Source: Rhodospirillaceae bacterium bin65 (GTDB lineage: Bacteria; Pseudomonadota; Alphaproteobacteria; Bin65). From it: a DNA stretch of 43,201 nt. Position numbers and translations under genes: made by a program. Below are positions 1 to 8,106 of the stretch, in pieces. The stretch is from positions 1 to 43,201 of the forward strand of contig MPMX01000037.1 in NCBI GenBank assembly GCA_002238725.1, read 5' to 3'. The notes under the pieces are model-generated. The model did no database searches. It saw only the letters and a list, made by a program, of their open reading frames with translations, and was not told the DNA's origin. How positions within the stretch are numbered: position 1 is the first letter of the stretch; each line of letters begins with the position of its first letter.

Positions 1-49
1 TGCAATTCTCCGCACCGGCCGGCGCGGCGGTTTCGTTCCTTGGAGGCAT
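1..49 (-). CDS. possible start of the next ABC transporter gene (partial)
   Basis: An ATG at 49 (minus strand) follows AGGAG with about 8 nt spacing and opens a frame that leaves the window (MPPRNETAAPAGAENC...). The same frame is open from another ATG at 115, which overlaps a TGA at 112-114 in an ATGA arrangement. Solute-binding protein genes are often followed by their permease or ATPase genes, so a transporter partner is the natural guess. Only 16 residues are visible and no domain can be recognised. Confidence 0.3.
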   Translation of the reverse strand, partial: MPPRNETAAPAGAENC

Positions 50-1190
50 TCCGAATCTCCTGATGAGGGTTGGAAAGAGCGGCACCGTAGCGCCGGTCTC
101 CCGACTGGCCCTCATAGGATCTCTCGGTGATCTTCGGCCGGTTCTTCGACAGGAATGCCCAGTCGGCGTAGCCGATGTTGCTCGCCGGGCCGTTCAATTC
201 GAGCGTCCGTTTCGACGCCGCAACGTCCTTGTGAGCGGCGGGCGAGCGCAGGATGCTGTCGATCTTGCTCTGGAACTCCTTGGACAGGCTCAAATTGACA
301 TACACCTCGGCCAGTTCGCGGTTCTTTGCGTTGACCGGCATGTTCATGCCGACGATCTCGCCATGTTTCTGCTCGGCGAGATCGGTCGACGGCGCGATCG
401 GCGCGCCCTTGTCGATCAGCGGGTTGATGAAGATGCCGTAGAACGGCACCACCGGAACCTGGCCGCTCTGCAGCGACTGGATTGCCTGCGGCGCGCCGGT
501 ATAGGCGATCGCGCCGTTGGCCTTCAGCTTCTTCATATGCTCGATGCCGGCCTGCCACTCATACTGCGCTTCCTTCAGCGGCTTGCCGGTCGCGACCTGG
601 GCTGACGAGGTCACCATGCGCACGCCACTGTTCCAGGTGACCGGCGGAATCATGACCTGGTCCTTCAGATCGGGCTTCCAGAGGTCGGCCCAGGCGCCGG
701 GCGTCTTCTTGATGCGGTCGGTGTTGTAGAAGATCGTGTGCGTCGCATCGACGACACCGGCGGAATAGTAGTCGGCGAGGTTGAACGCCGGGCGCACGAA
801 CGCGAAGTTCGGAATGTTCTTCGCATTGTGCTGGCGGATCAGGCCGCGCTCCTTGGCCAGGAACACGCCCGCTTCGGAAAACTGCATCAGGTCCGGCGGA
901 CTGGCCTTCTGGGTCCGCAGCATGACGAGCATCCGGCTCGTCACAGACTGCTGGAGGTTGATCTTCGCGCCGGTCATCTTTTCGAACTGCGGATGAAGGT
1001 GATCGATCCACAGTTTGGCCAGCAGGCCCTGGTTGAGGACGACGTTGATCTCACCGGCAGCGCGCGCCGCGGAGGTTACCCAAGGTGCAGCAAGGGCTAC
1101 GGCGCCCGCAGCGGTCGCTTTCCCCATAAAATCGCGCCGCGTCTGCCGCGGCCCGGAACACGATTGTGACTTCGCTCGAGTGTGACTCAT
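1..1190 (-). CDS. ABC transporter extracellular solute-binding protein, Tat-exported (C-terminus uncertain)
   Basis: Periplasmic binding protein of the iron/polyamine type (family 1 fold) that would deliver a ligand to an ABC permease. The N-terminus carries a twin-arginine signal (TRRDFMGK, then a small-residue hydrophobic stretch and an AxA-like cleavage region near residue 45). The mature part begins INVVLNQGLLAKLW and has typical elements such as FYNTDRIKK and WADLWKP. The start is ambiguous: AGGAGGG lies 12 nt before ATG 1190 and directly before an in-frame ATG at 1202. Family resemblance holds to about RPKITER (near 120). Beyond that the frame stays open to the window edge with an unfamiliar tail, whereas related proteins usually stop within a few residues. 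A TGA at 112-114 in another frame fits that expected end. A small indel near 115-125 or a long C-terminal tail would both explain this. The ligand cannot be told from sequence. Confidence 0.82.
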   Translation of the reverse strand, partial: MSHTRAKSQSCSGPRQTRRDFMGKATAAGAVALAAPWVTSAARAAGEINVVLNQGLLAKLWIDHLHPQFEKMTGAKINLQQSVTSRMLVMLRTQKASPPDLMQFSEAGVFLAKERGLIRQHNAKNIPNFAFVRPAFNLADYYSAGVVDATHTIFYNTDRIKKTPGAWADLWKPDLKDQVMIPPVTWNSGVRMVTSSAQVATGKPLKEAQYEWQAGIEHMKKLKANGAIAYTGAPQAIQSLQSGQVPVVPFYGIFINPLIDKGAPIAPSTDLAEQKHGEIVGMNMPVNAKNRELAEVYVNLSLSKEFQSKIDSILRSPAAHKDVAASKRTLELNGPASNIGYADWAFLSKNRPKITERSYEGQSGDRRYGAALSNPHQEIRNASKERNRRAGRCGEL

Positions 1191-1835
1191 GTCGGTAAAC
1201 ATCCCTCCTCTGGTAGAGTGGGGCAGCATAGAATCACCGGCTGCCGCCACCGCATATATTCCGACAAATCGATATCCTGATTGGCTTGAACTGTCAGCTT
1301 CGCAGCATGGCCGGGAAATACCGGGTGGATTGGGTTCCTGAGCCTGCGCATGCCCAAAGTACCGGGCAGGAGTCCTTCTGCCAAGCATCCGATAGCCGGC
1401 AGGATTTCGAAACCCCTGCCGGATGGGACGTCCGCCCGCTTCCGCCACCGGAACCGTAGCTCCGGTGACTGTTCGGCGAGATACAAGGAGGCCCGTCGCC
1501 GACCTCCTACACCCGTATTTCAGGCTCAGCCGGAAGCCCTCCGCTCCCTCCGGCCGGTCGGGATGGCGGAGAAGGGTGGGCGCAGATGTCAGGGAATGTC
1601 ATGATTTGTCATGCCGGACGTCACTACCGGTCCGCCTCAGACAGAATGGCATTTTCCGCGCCTCAAACAAAATGGAGCGGGCGGTCTATTCTGCAGGCCG
1701 CAAACCCCGGTCCGGTTCCGCCGCCGCGAACGCGTGCGGCCGGCACAAACGGAGCAATATCGAGCCTAATGTTCTTATATTGTTCTTTCTCCGGCCTATC
1801 AAGCCGAAACGCCGTTCCGACTCACCGCCTGCCCG
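1191..1835. other. 645-bp divergent intergenic region
   Basis: No convincing gene. It separates the leftward solute-binding gene from rightward chrA and must hold promoters for both. Visible elements are three TGTCA boxes spaced 10 bp apart (1587-1611), a short AGGAGG/CCTCCT inverted repeat around 1487-1509, a piece around 1537-1566 resembling one arm of the REP-like element after chrA, and an AT-rich stretch near 1767-1795 that is a plausible chrA promoter zone. Open frames here have no recognisable protein character. Confidence 0.5.
1587..1611 (+). repeat. three TGTCA boxes at 10-bp spacing
   Basis: TGTCA begins at 1587, 1597 and 1607, so the three copies face the same side of the helix. 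A fourth related CGTCA starts at 1619. The position between two divergent genes suggests a regulator-binding array, but five-base words repeat by chance and the binding factor is unknown. Confidence 0.3.
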
Positions 1836-3248
1836 ATGCGCGGCACTGCGCCTAGCGGGAAGCCCGGAGAGCGCACGGGCGCCAACGGCCGGCCGTGGCC
1901 GTCGGTCAGCGAGGCGCTGGCGGTCTGGGCGCGGGTCGCGCTGCTCAGCTTCGGCGGACCGGCCGGGCAGATCGCCGTGATGCACCGCATCCTGGTCGAG
2001 GAGAAGCGCTGGCTCGGCGAAGCGCGCTTTCTGCACGCGCTCAACTTCTGCATGCTGCTGCCCGGCCCGGAGGCCCAGCAGCTCGCGACCTATACCGGGT
2101 GGCTGATGCACGGCATCCGCGGCGGCTTCATCGCCGGGCTATTGTTCGTCCTGCCCGGCGCCCTCTCCATCATGGCATTGAGCGTCGTCTACGCGCTCTA
2201 CGGCAATGTCGGGGCGGTGGCAGCGCTGTTCTTCGGGCTCAAGGCCGCTGTGCTCGCCATCGTCGTCCAGGCGGTGTTCCGGATCGGCAGCCGGGCCTTG
2301 CGCAACCGGGCGATGATGGCGCTGGCCGCGGCCTCCTTCGTCGCGATTTTCTTTTTCGAAGCGCCCTTCCCGTTGATCGTGCTGGCGGCGGCGATCCTCG
2401 GCTATGCCGGCGGGCGCAGCGGTCTGGCGGCTTTCGCGCCGGACGGCGGGCACCGCGCATTGGGTAGCGAGGCGGTCGCCGACACGACGACGATCCTGGG
2501 CGAGGAAGCGCCCGCCCGCGACCGGCCGCACCGGCAACGGCTGTTCCTGACATCCGCCCTGCTGCTGATCGCGTGGCTGGCGCCGGTCGCGGCGCTGTGG
2601 GCGGTGCCCGGCGGCGGGCACGTCTTCACTGAGATCGCCGTCTTCTTCAGCAAGATGGCGGTGGTCACATTCGGCGGCGCCTATGCCGTGCTGGCCTGGG
2701 TCGCCCAGGCCGGGGTCGAGACCTATGGCTGGCTGCAGCCCGGCGAGATGCTGGACGGGCTGGGCATGGCGGAGACGACACCGGGCCCGCTGATCATGGT
2801 GACCCAGTTCGTCGGCTTCATGGCGGCGTTCCGCGAGCCCGGCCTGCTGGCGGCCCTGCCCGCGGGCGTGCTGGGCGGCACGCTGACGACCTGGGTGACC
2901 TTCGCGCCCTGCTTCCTGTGGATCTTCCTCGGCGCGCCCTTCGTCGAGCGCCTGCGCGAGAACAGGGCGCTCTCGGCAGCGCTCGCCGCGATCACCGCCG
3001 CCGTGGTCGGCGTTGTGCTCAACCTCGCGCTCTGGTTTGCGCTCCACACGATATTCGGCGCGGTCGGCCGGTTCGAGGGCTGGGGCCTGTCGGTCGCCGT
3101 ACCGGAGGCCGGGACGCTCAACCCCTGGGCGCTCGGCCTCGCGGCGGCGGCGCTGGTCGCAGCCTTCGGCTTCCGCATCGGCGCGGTGCCGCTGCTGGCG
3201 GGCGCAGCGGCGATTGGTCTGGCGCTGGGGGCCGCCGGGGCGGTGTAG
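1836..3248 (+). CDS. chrA: chromate transporter, long-chain CHR family (ChrA)
   Basis: Membrane protein of 470 residues that exports chromate in characterised relatives. It has the two homologous CHR halves of the long family. The first half carries FGGPAGQIAVMH (about 39-50) and LPGPEAQQLATYTGW (about 75-89). The second repeats the pattern with FFSKMAVVTFGGAYAVL (about 270) and ETTPGPLIMVTQFVGF (about 310). Between the halves is a hydrophilic linker (about 205-240). Hydrophobic segments cover most of the rest. The start at 1836 leaves a basic, proline-rich 20-residue N-terminus before the first CHR motif. It stands alone, transcribed away from the solute-binding gene, with no chrB-like regulator visible. 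Relatives may also carry sulfate or be poorly characterised, so the substrate is inferred. Confidence 0.93.
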   Translation: MRGTAPSGKPGERTGANGRPWPSVSEALAVWARVALLSFGGPAGQIAVMHRILVEEKRWLGEARFLHALNFCMLLPGPEAQQLATYTGWLMHGIRGGFIAGLLFVLPGALSIMALSVVYALYGNVGAVAALFFGLKAAVLAIVVQAVFRIGSRALRNRAMMALAAASFVAIFFFEAPFPLIVLAAAILGYAGGRSGLAAFAPDGGHRALGSEAVADTTTILGEEAPARDRPHRQRLFLTSALLLIAWLAPVAALWAVPGGGHVFTEIAVFFSKMAVVTFGGAYAVLAWVAQAGVETYGWLQPGEMLDGLGMAETTPGPLIMVTQFVGFMAAFREPGLLAALPAGVLGGTLTTWVTFAPCFLWIFLGAPFVERLRENRALSAALAAITAAVVGVVLNLALWFALHTIFGAVGRFEGWGLSVAVPEAGTLNPWALGLAAAALVAAFGFRIGAVPLLAGAAAIGLALGAAGAV

Positions 3249-3284
3249 GCCAAGGCGGCTACATGCCGCTCCTCTATCCTCTCC

Positions 3285-3406
3285 GTCATTCCGACCGGAG
3301 CGGACGCCAGTCCGCGAAGTGGAGGAATCTCGTCGCCGGTTTCCGGGTTTTGCAATTCCAAGAGCGAGCCGAGATCCCTCCGCTCCCTTCGGTCGGTCGG
3401 GATGAC
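3285..3406. repeat. REP-like imperfect inverted repeat after chrA
   Basis: The left arm begins GTCATTCCGACCGGAGCGG (3285) and runs to GGAGGAATCTC. The right arm reads GAGATCCCTCC...GGTCGGGATGAC and ends at 3406. The arms are imperfect reverse complements with a spacer of about 50 bp containing a small hairpin (GGACG...). It lies just after chrA and before the convergent gene at 3518, a usual place for such palindromes, where they can stop transcription or protect mRNA ends. A similar single arm is seen near 1537-1566. Confidence 0.6.
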
Positions 3407-3481
3407 GGTCGAGGGACGGTCGATCCGGATGACCGTTGAGGGGCGGGCGGTCGGGATGACCGTTGAGGGGCGGGCGGTCGG
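3401..3481 (+). repeat. 27-bp tandem repeat, three units
   Basis: Units lie at 3401-3427, 3428-3454 and 3455-3481. Units two and three are identical (GATGACCGTTGAGGGGCGGG then CGGTCGG) and unit one is diverged. A fourth begins GATGACGCC at 3482. The unit looks like a duplicated right arm of the neighbouring REP-like element. No spacers separate the units, so it is not CRISPR. Confidence 0.8.
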
Positions 3482-3517
3482 GATGACGCCGGGGGAATGG
3501 CTGGTGTCCCCGCTATC

Positions 3518-3898
3518 TCACTCCCCCGGTTTCTCGAATTCGCGGGCGCAGTCGCGGGTGATCCGGCGCAGGGCGGTGTGGACGGGCTTGCCGAGCGTGA
3601 GGCGCAATGCGCGGGCGGCCTCCATGTCGCCGGCGGCAACCAGGGCGAACACCTTCGTCACCTTCGGCTTGTCGCCGCCAGGGATTTCGGCTTCGTCCGC
3701 AACGGTGTCGGCGACGCATTTGCAGATCGGCGTGCGGTTCTTCACCAGCGCTGCGGGCGTTTCCTGGCCGCGCGCCTGGCGCTTGGCGAGGCTGTCGGCG
3801 CAGGCGGCGGCAAGCTCCTGCTTCGCGCCGTCCGAGAAGGCCGTCAGCGCCAGAAAACAGACCGGAAGGACAAGGAGGCGTCGAAGCATGGCAGGCAT
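3518..3898 (-). CDS. small exported hypothetical protein with conserved-looking cysteines
   Basis: A 126-residue protein with a classical signal peptide: MPAMLRRLLVLPVCFLALTAFSDG, positive then hydrophobic, with likely cleavage around residue 22-25. The mature part has cysteines in CADS, ICKCVAD and RDCARE, which suggests disulfides in the periplasm. The frame extends upstream to 4105, but those residues look like random high-GC translation, and the signal peptide fixes the start at 3898 (or ATG 3889). The ribosome-binding site is weak. It converges on chrA across the REP-like block. I do not recognise a family, so no function is proposed. Confidence 0.65.
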   Translation of the reverse strand: MPAMLRRLLVLPVCFLALTAFSDGAKQELAAACADSLAKRQARGQETPAALVKNRTPICKCVADTVADEAEIPGGDKPKVTKVFALVAAGDMEAARALRLTLGKPVHTALRRITRDCAREFEKPGE

Positions 3899-4119
3899 TT
3901 CCGGGTTGAACTTCGAAGGTTCCGGCGCCGGGCACGGAAAATCCCGCGTCCGGACCGGCGTTGCATTGTGAAGGACGCATGTCCCGCCCGCGCGCGTATG
4001 CACCCGCGCGGCTGGCCTTGACGGCGGAAAGACCCTAATATGCCCGGTGGAACGACGCCAGCGCAGACATTCGCGGCAGCATTGCCGGAATCGTCCCCGC
4101 CCCACCCGAAGATACGGTC

Positions 4120-6309
4120 ATGGAACGGTCATTTGCAAAAGAAGTGCAGTCGCTGAAGAAGGGCGACGGCGAATTATTCGAAGGCGAGGGCATCCTCGCG
4201 GTCACCAAGGCGGCGCTGCAATCCGGTGTTTCCTATGTCGGCGGCTACCAGGGCTCGCCGGTGTCCCACCTGGTCGACGTGCTCAACGACGCCAAGGACA
4301 TCATGGACGAATACGGCGTCCATCTGGAGATCTGCGCCAACGAGGCTGGGGCCGCCGCCATGCTCGGCGCGTCGATCCAGTATCCGATCCGCGGCCTCGT
4401 CACCTGGAAATCGACCGTGGGCACGAACGTCGCCTCGGACGCGCTCTCCAACCTCGGCTCGGTCGGCGTGGTCGGCGGCGCGGTGGTCATCCTCGGCGAG
4501 GATTATGGCGAGGGCGCCTCGATCATCCAGGAGCGCAGCCACGCCTATGCCCTGAAATCGACCCTGTGGCTGTTCGACCCGCGGCCGAACCTGACGTCCA
4601 TCGTGAACATGACCGAAAAGGCCTTCGAGCTTTCCGAGGCCTCCAACCAGCCGGTCATGGTCCAGCTGCGCATCCTCGCCTGCCATGTCCAGGGCCGCTT
4701 CGAGGCCAGGGACAACCGGCACGGCCAATTCACCGGCAACCGCAAGCTCGAAAAGCCGAACTTCGACCTGATGAAGATCGCGCTGCCGCCGGGCACCTAC
4801 GCCCAGGAAAAGACCAAGTGGGAAGAGCGCGTGCCGGCCGCCATCGACTTCATCCGCCGGGAAAAGCTGAACGAGGTCTTTGCCGGCGATCTGGAGGATA
4901 TCGGCATCATCTGCCAGGGCGGCCTGTACAACACGGTTCAGCGCGCGCTGAACCACCTGGGCCTCGCCGACATCTACGGCAATTCCCGGGTGCCGATCTA
5001 TTGCATGAACGTCACCTACCCGCTGGTGCCGGACGAAATCTCCGCCTTCTGCGCCGGCAAGAAGCATGTCCTGGTCGTGGAGGAAGGCCACCCGGCCTAT
5101 ATCGAGGACGATGTCAACGTCATCCTGCGCAAGGCCGACGTCCAGACCAAGGTGCACGGCAAGGGCCCTCTGCCCATGGCCGGCCAGTACACCTCGGACG
5201 TCGTCCAGACCGGCGTCTCGAAATGGATCGACGAGATCGGCCTGCCGGACACCAACCGCGAAGGAGCCGGCGCGCGGGTGAAATACATCGTCGGCCTCAA
5301 GACCAAGGCGACGAAATACCTCGGCAACCCGATCCCGCCGCGGCCGCCGACCTTCTGCACCGGCTGTCCGGAACGGCCGGTATTCAGCGCCATCAAGCTG
5401 ATGGAGAAGGATATCGGCAAGACGCATATCAGCTGCGATATCGGTTGCCACACCTTCTCCGCCCTGCCGCCGTTCAACCTCGGCCAGACGGTGCTGGGTT
5501 ACGGCCTCGGCCTCGCCAGCTCGACCGGCGTGGCGCCGAATTTCGACAAGCGGGTCATCTCGATCATGGGTGACGGCGGCTTTTGGCATAATGGCCTGAG
5601 CACCGGCGTCGCCAGTTCCGTCTTTAACAAGAACGATTCGATCCTGATCGTGATGAAGAACGGCTACACCTCGGCCACCGGCTGGCAGTGGGTGCCGTCG
5701 ACGCCCAAGGAAGGCAATTTCGACCAGTCCCACATGTCGATCGAGGAGACGGTGCGCGCGCTCGGCGTCAAGTGGCAGCGCAAGGTCCGCACCTACAATG
5801 TCTCCAAGATGGTCAAGACCCTGAAAGAGGCGATGACCACGACCCAGAAGGGCCTGAAGGTCATCATCGCGGAAAGCGAGTGCATGCTCGCCAAGCAGCG
5901 CCGGGTGAAGGCCGAACGGACGAAGCGGATCCGCGAGGGCAAGCGCGCCGTGCGCCCGCGCTTCGGCATCGACGACGATGTCTGCACCGGCGATCACAGC
6001 TGCATCCGCCTGTCGGGCTGCCCGTCGCTCACCATCAAGGCGAACCCGGATCCGCTGCGCACCGACCCGATCGCCCATGTCAACACCGGCTGCGTCGGCT
6101 GCGGCCTGTGCGGCGAGATCGCCCACGCGGCGATCCTGTGCCCGTCCTTCTACAAGGCCGAGATCGTCTACAACGCCGGCGCGTTCGAGCGCTGGCTCGC
6201 CGGCGTGCGCCAACGCTTCATCGGCATGTTCTACAGCCCGGAGGAACTGCGCCTCGCCCCGCGCCAGGAAGGCGCGATGGAGCAGGAAGACGCGGCGAAG
6301 GCAGCCTGA
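4120..6309 (+). CDS. iorA: indolepyruvate:ferredoxin oxidoreductase-like alpha subunit (TPP- and Fe-S-binding)
   Basis: Large subunit (729 residues) of a 2-oxoacid:ferredoxin oxidoreductase. These enzymes decarboxylate a 2-oxo acid with thiamine diphosphate, pass electrons through Fe-S clusters and release an acyl-CoA. The N-terminal third is the pyrimidine-binding domain (GGYQGSPVSHL, about 41-51). The TPP domain carries CTGCPERP (about 413) and the magnesium/diphosphate motif GDGGFWHNG (about 485). The C-terminus has cysteine-rich ferredoxin-like sequence, DVCTGDHSCIRLSGCPS and GCVGCGLCGE (about 620-665), though the spacing departs from the plain CxxCxxCxxxCP pattern. It is followed 2 bp later by its partner subunit. 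The natural substrate could be an aryl pyruvate or another 2-oxo acid. The downstream CoA ligase and hydratase suggest a catabolic role. Confidence 0.9.
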   Translation: MERSFAKEVQSLKKGDGELFEGEGILAVTKAALQSGVSYVGGYQGSPVSHLVDVLNDAKDIMDEYGVHLEICANEAGAAAMLGASIQYPIRGLVTWKSTVGTNVASDALSNLGSVGVVGGAVVILGEDYGEGASIIQERSHAYALKSTLWLFDPRPNLTSIVNMTEKAFELSEASNQPVMVQLRILACHVQGRFEARDNRHGQFTGNRKLEKPNFDLMKIALPPGTYAQEKTKWEERVPAAIDFIRREKLNEVFAGDLEDIGIICQGGLYNTVQRALNHLGLADIYGNSRVPIYCMNVTYPLVPDEISAFCAGKKHVLVVEEGHPAYIEDDVNVILRKADVQTKVHGKGPLPMAGQYTSDVVQTGVSKWIDEIGLPDTNREGAGARVKYIVGLKTKATKYLGNPIPPRPPTFCTGCPERPVFSAIKLMEKDIGKTHISCDIGCHTFSALPPFNLGQTVLGYGLGLASSTGVAPNFDKRVISIMGDGGFWHNGLSTGVASSVFNKNDSILIVMKNGYTSATGWQWVPSTPKEGNFDQSHMSIEETVRALGVKWQRKVRTYNVSKMVKTLKEAMTTTQKGLKVIIAESECMLAKQRRVKAERTKRIREGKRAVRPRFGIDDDVCTGDHSCIRLSGCPSLTIKANPDPLRTDPIAHVNTGCVGCGLCGEIAHAAILCPSFYKAEIVYNAGAFERWLAGVRQRFIGMFYSPEELRLAPRQEGAMEQEDAAKAA

Positions 6310-6311
6310 CC

Positions 6312-7949
6312 ATGGCCAAGACGACCAAGAAGGCGTCCGCACCGGCCGAGGCGAAGGCGGCGACCAAAGCAGCGCCGAAACGCAAGGCGAGCCGCCGCAA
6401 GCCGGCGGAAGAGCGGCCCGTCACCGTCGTCATCGCGGCGATGGGCGGCGAAGGCGGCGGCGTGCTGACCGCCTGGCTGGTCAGCGCCGCGCGCGCTTCC
6501 GGCCTGCCGGTCCAGGCGACCTCGATTCCCGGCGTGGCGCAGCGCACCGGCGCGACGACCTACTATGTTGAGATCGTGCCGAAGCCCTATGCCGAGACCG
6601 GCGACATCGAGCCGGTGCTCGACCTGTATCCCGGCCCGGGCGACATCGACATGATGATCGCGACCGAGCTGATGGAAGTCGGCCGGGCCATGGAGAAGGG
6701 CTTCATCAGCCCGGAGAAGACCACGCTGATCGGCTCGACCCACCGGGTCTATACGCTCGCCGAAAAGATGGCGATGGGCGACGGCCGCTACGATGGCGAC
6801 AAGATCATGGACGCCGCCAAGCAGATGGCGAAGCGGCACATCCTGTTCGATATCGAGCGCGCCGCCCAGGACGCCGGCACCATCGTCAATTCCGTATTGC
6901 TCGGCGCCATGGCCGGCTCCGGCGTGTTGCCGATCGAGCCCGACGTCTTCAAGGACGGCATCCGCGAATCGGGCAAGGCGGTCGAGTCCAACCTCGCCGG
7001 TTTCGATGTCGGTTTCGCCTACGCCACGGGCGATGTCGTCGAGTTGCAGACCAAGCTGGCGCCGCCGAAGGCCCCGGCGCCGCGGCCGCGCGACTCCATT
7101 GGCGAGCTGAAGGCGCGGATCGAGCGGGATTATCCGTCGGAAACCCACGCCGTCGTGCTCGAAGCCTGCGGCCGCTGCCTCGACTACCAGGACGCCGCCT
7201 ACGCCCGGCTCTATCTCGACCGGCTGGACACGATCCGCGCGATCGACGAAGGCCGCGGCGACGGCGACTTCAAGATCGCCAACGAGGCGGCGCGCCATCT
7301 CGGCCTGCGCATGACTTTCGAGGACATCATGCGGGTCGCCCAGTTCAAGACCCGCCGCTCGCGCTTCGAGCGCATGCGCCGCGATGTGCAGGCCCAGGAC
7401 GACCAGCTCGTCCGGACGACCGAGCATTTCAAGCCGGGCCCCTACGAGTTCGCCTCCGTGCTGCCGAAGGGCCTTGGCCGCCGGGTCGTCGCGTGGGCCG
7501 ACAGCAATCCGGACAAGGCGCGCAAGTGGCATTTCGGGCTGCATATCCGCACCGACACCGTCTGGGGCTTCGCCCGGGTGCGCCTGCTCGCCGGGATGCG
7601 CCGCTTCCGCCGCCGCGGCTACCGCTATGCCGAAGAGCAGGAGCTGATCGAAAGCTGGCTCGACCTGGTCCGCCGGGCTGCGGCCATCGGCAAGCCCATG
7701 GCGCTGGAGACAATCGAATGCGCCCGGCTGATCAAGGGCTATTCGGAAACCCATAAGCGCGGCGTCGGCAACTACCGGCGCATCGCGAGCGAGATTATCG
7801 AGCCCACCCTGGCCGAAGGCGTCGACCGGGCCGGCGATATCGCCCAGGTCCGGGCCGCCGCGCTCGCCGATCCCGAAGGCGAGAGCCTGGGCGAAGCCAT
7901 CGCCGCAATGACCGAGGCCCGCACCGGCCCGGCGGTGGCGGCGGAGTAG
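6312..7949 (+). CDS. iorB: indolepyruvate oxidoreductase-like beta subunit with C-terminal DUF6537-type region
   Basis: Partner of the preceding subunit, starting at ATG 6312 just 2 bp after its stop. After a Lys/Ala-rich tail (residues 1-36, MAKTTKKASAPAEAKAA...) comes the gamma-type 2-oxoacid oxidoreductase domain: VIAAMGGEGGGVLTAWLV (about 40-57), SIPGVAQRTGATTYYVEI (about 73-90) and a conserved body to about 235. The C-terminal 300 residues (SIGELKARIERDYP to the end) match the region fused to IorB in many proteobacteria (I believe DUF6537), of unknown function. At 545 residues it is far longer than archaeal IorB (about 200). The basic tail is unusual and resembles low-complexity histone-like tails. 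It could be disordered or an anchoring segment. Confidence 0.88.
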   Translation: MAKTTKKASAPAEAKAATKAAPKRKASRRKPAEERPVTVVIAAMGGEGGGVLTAWLVSAARASGLPVQATSIPGVAQRTGATTYYVEIVPKPYAETGDIEPVLDLYPGPGDIDMMIATELMEVGRAMEKGFISPEKTTLIGSTHRVYTLAEKMAMGDGRYDGDKIMDAAKQMAKRHILFDIERAAQDAGTIVNSVLLGAMAGSGVLPIEPDVFKDGIRESGKAVESNLAGFDVGFAYATGDVVELQTKLAPPKAPAPRPRDSIGELKARIERDYPSETHAVVLEACGRCLDYQDAAYARLYLDRLDTIRAIDEGRGDGDFKIANEAARHLGLRMTFEDIMRVAQFKTRRSRFERMRRDVQAQDDQLVRTTEHFKPGPYEFASVLPKGLGRRVVAWADSNPDKARKWHFGLHIRTDTVWGFARVRLLAGMRRFRRRGYRYAEEQELIESWLDLVRRAAAIGKPMALETIECARLIKGYSETHKRGVGNYRRIASEIIEPTLAEGVDRAGDIAQVRAAALADPEGESLGEAIAAMTEARTGPAVAAE

Positions 7950-8106
7950 CGCTTCCATTGTCCGAATTACCGTGCGGCCGGGACGAATCCGGGACCGGCG
8001 AATTGGCCGCTTTCCTACCGGACGCCTGCCGCAGCGATAGCGGGAATTTCACGGCAGCCGGCCAACGCAAGAATATTAGCCAGCAAAATGAATCGAAAGG
8101 CATCGC

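Noticed and set aside
1187..1486. A 99-residue frame just upstream of the solute-binding gene
   Set aside because: No ribosome-binding site, no family features, and it lies in what must be promoter DNA.
3401..3481. Short direct repeats as a CRISPR array
   Set aside because: Units abut with no spacers and look like copied REP arms; no cas genes are present.
3899..4105. N-terminal extension of the small exported protein
   Set aside because: A proper signal peptide begins at 3898; the extra 69 residues read as random high-GC sequence.
4174..6342. A 722-codon open frame opposite the IorA-like gene
   Set aside because: It mirrors a gene with clear TPP and Fe-S motifs and shows a His/Asp/Ala-rich shadow composition.
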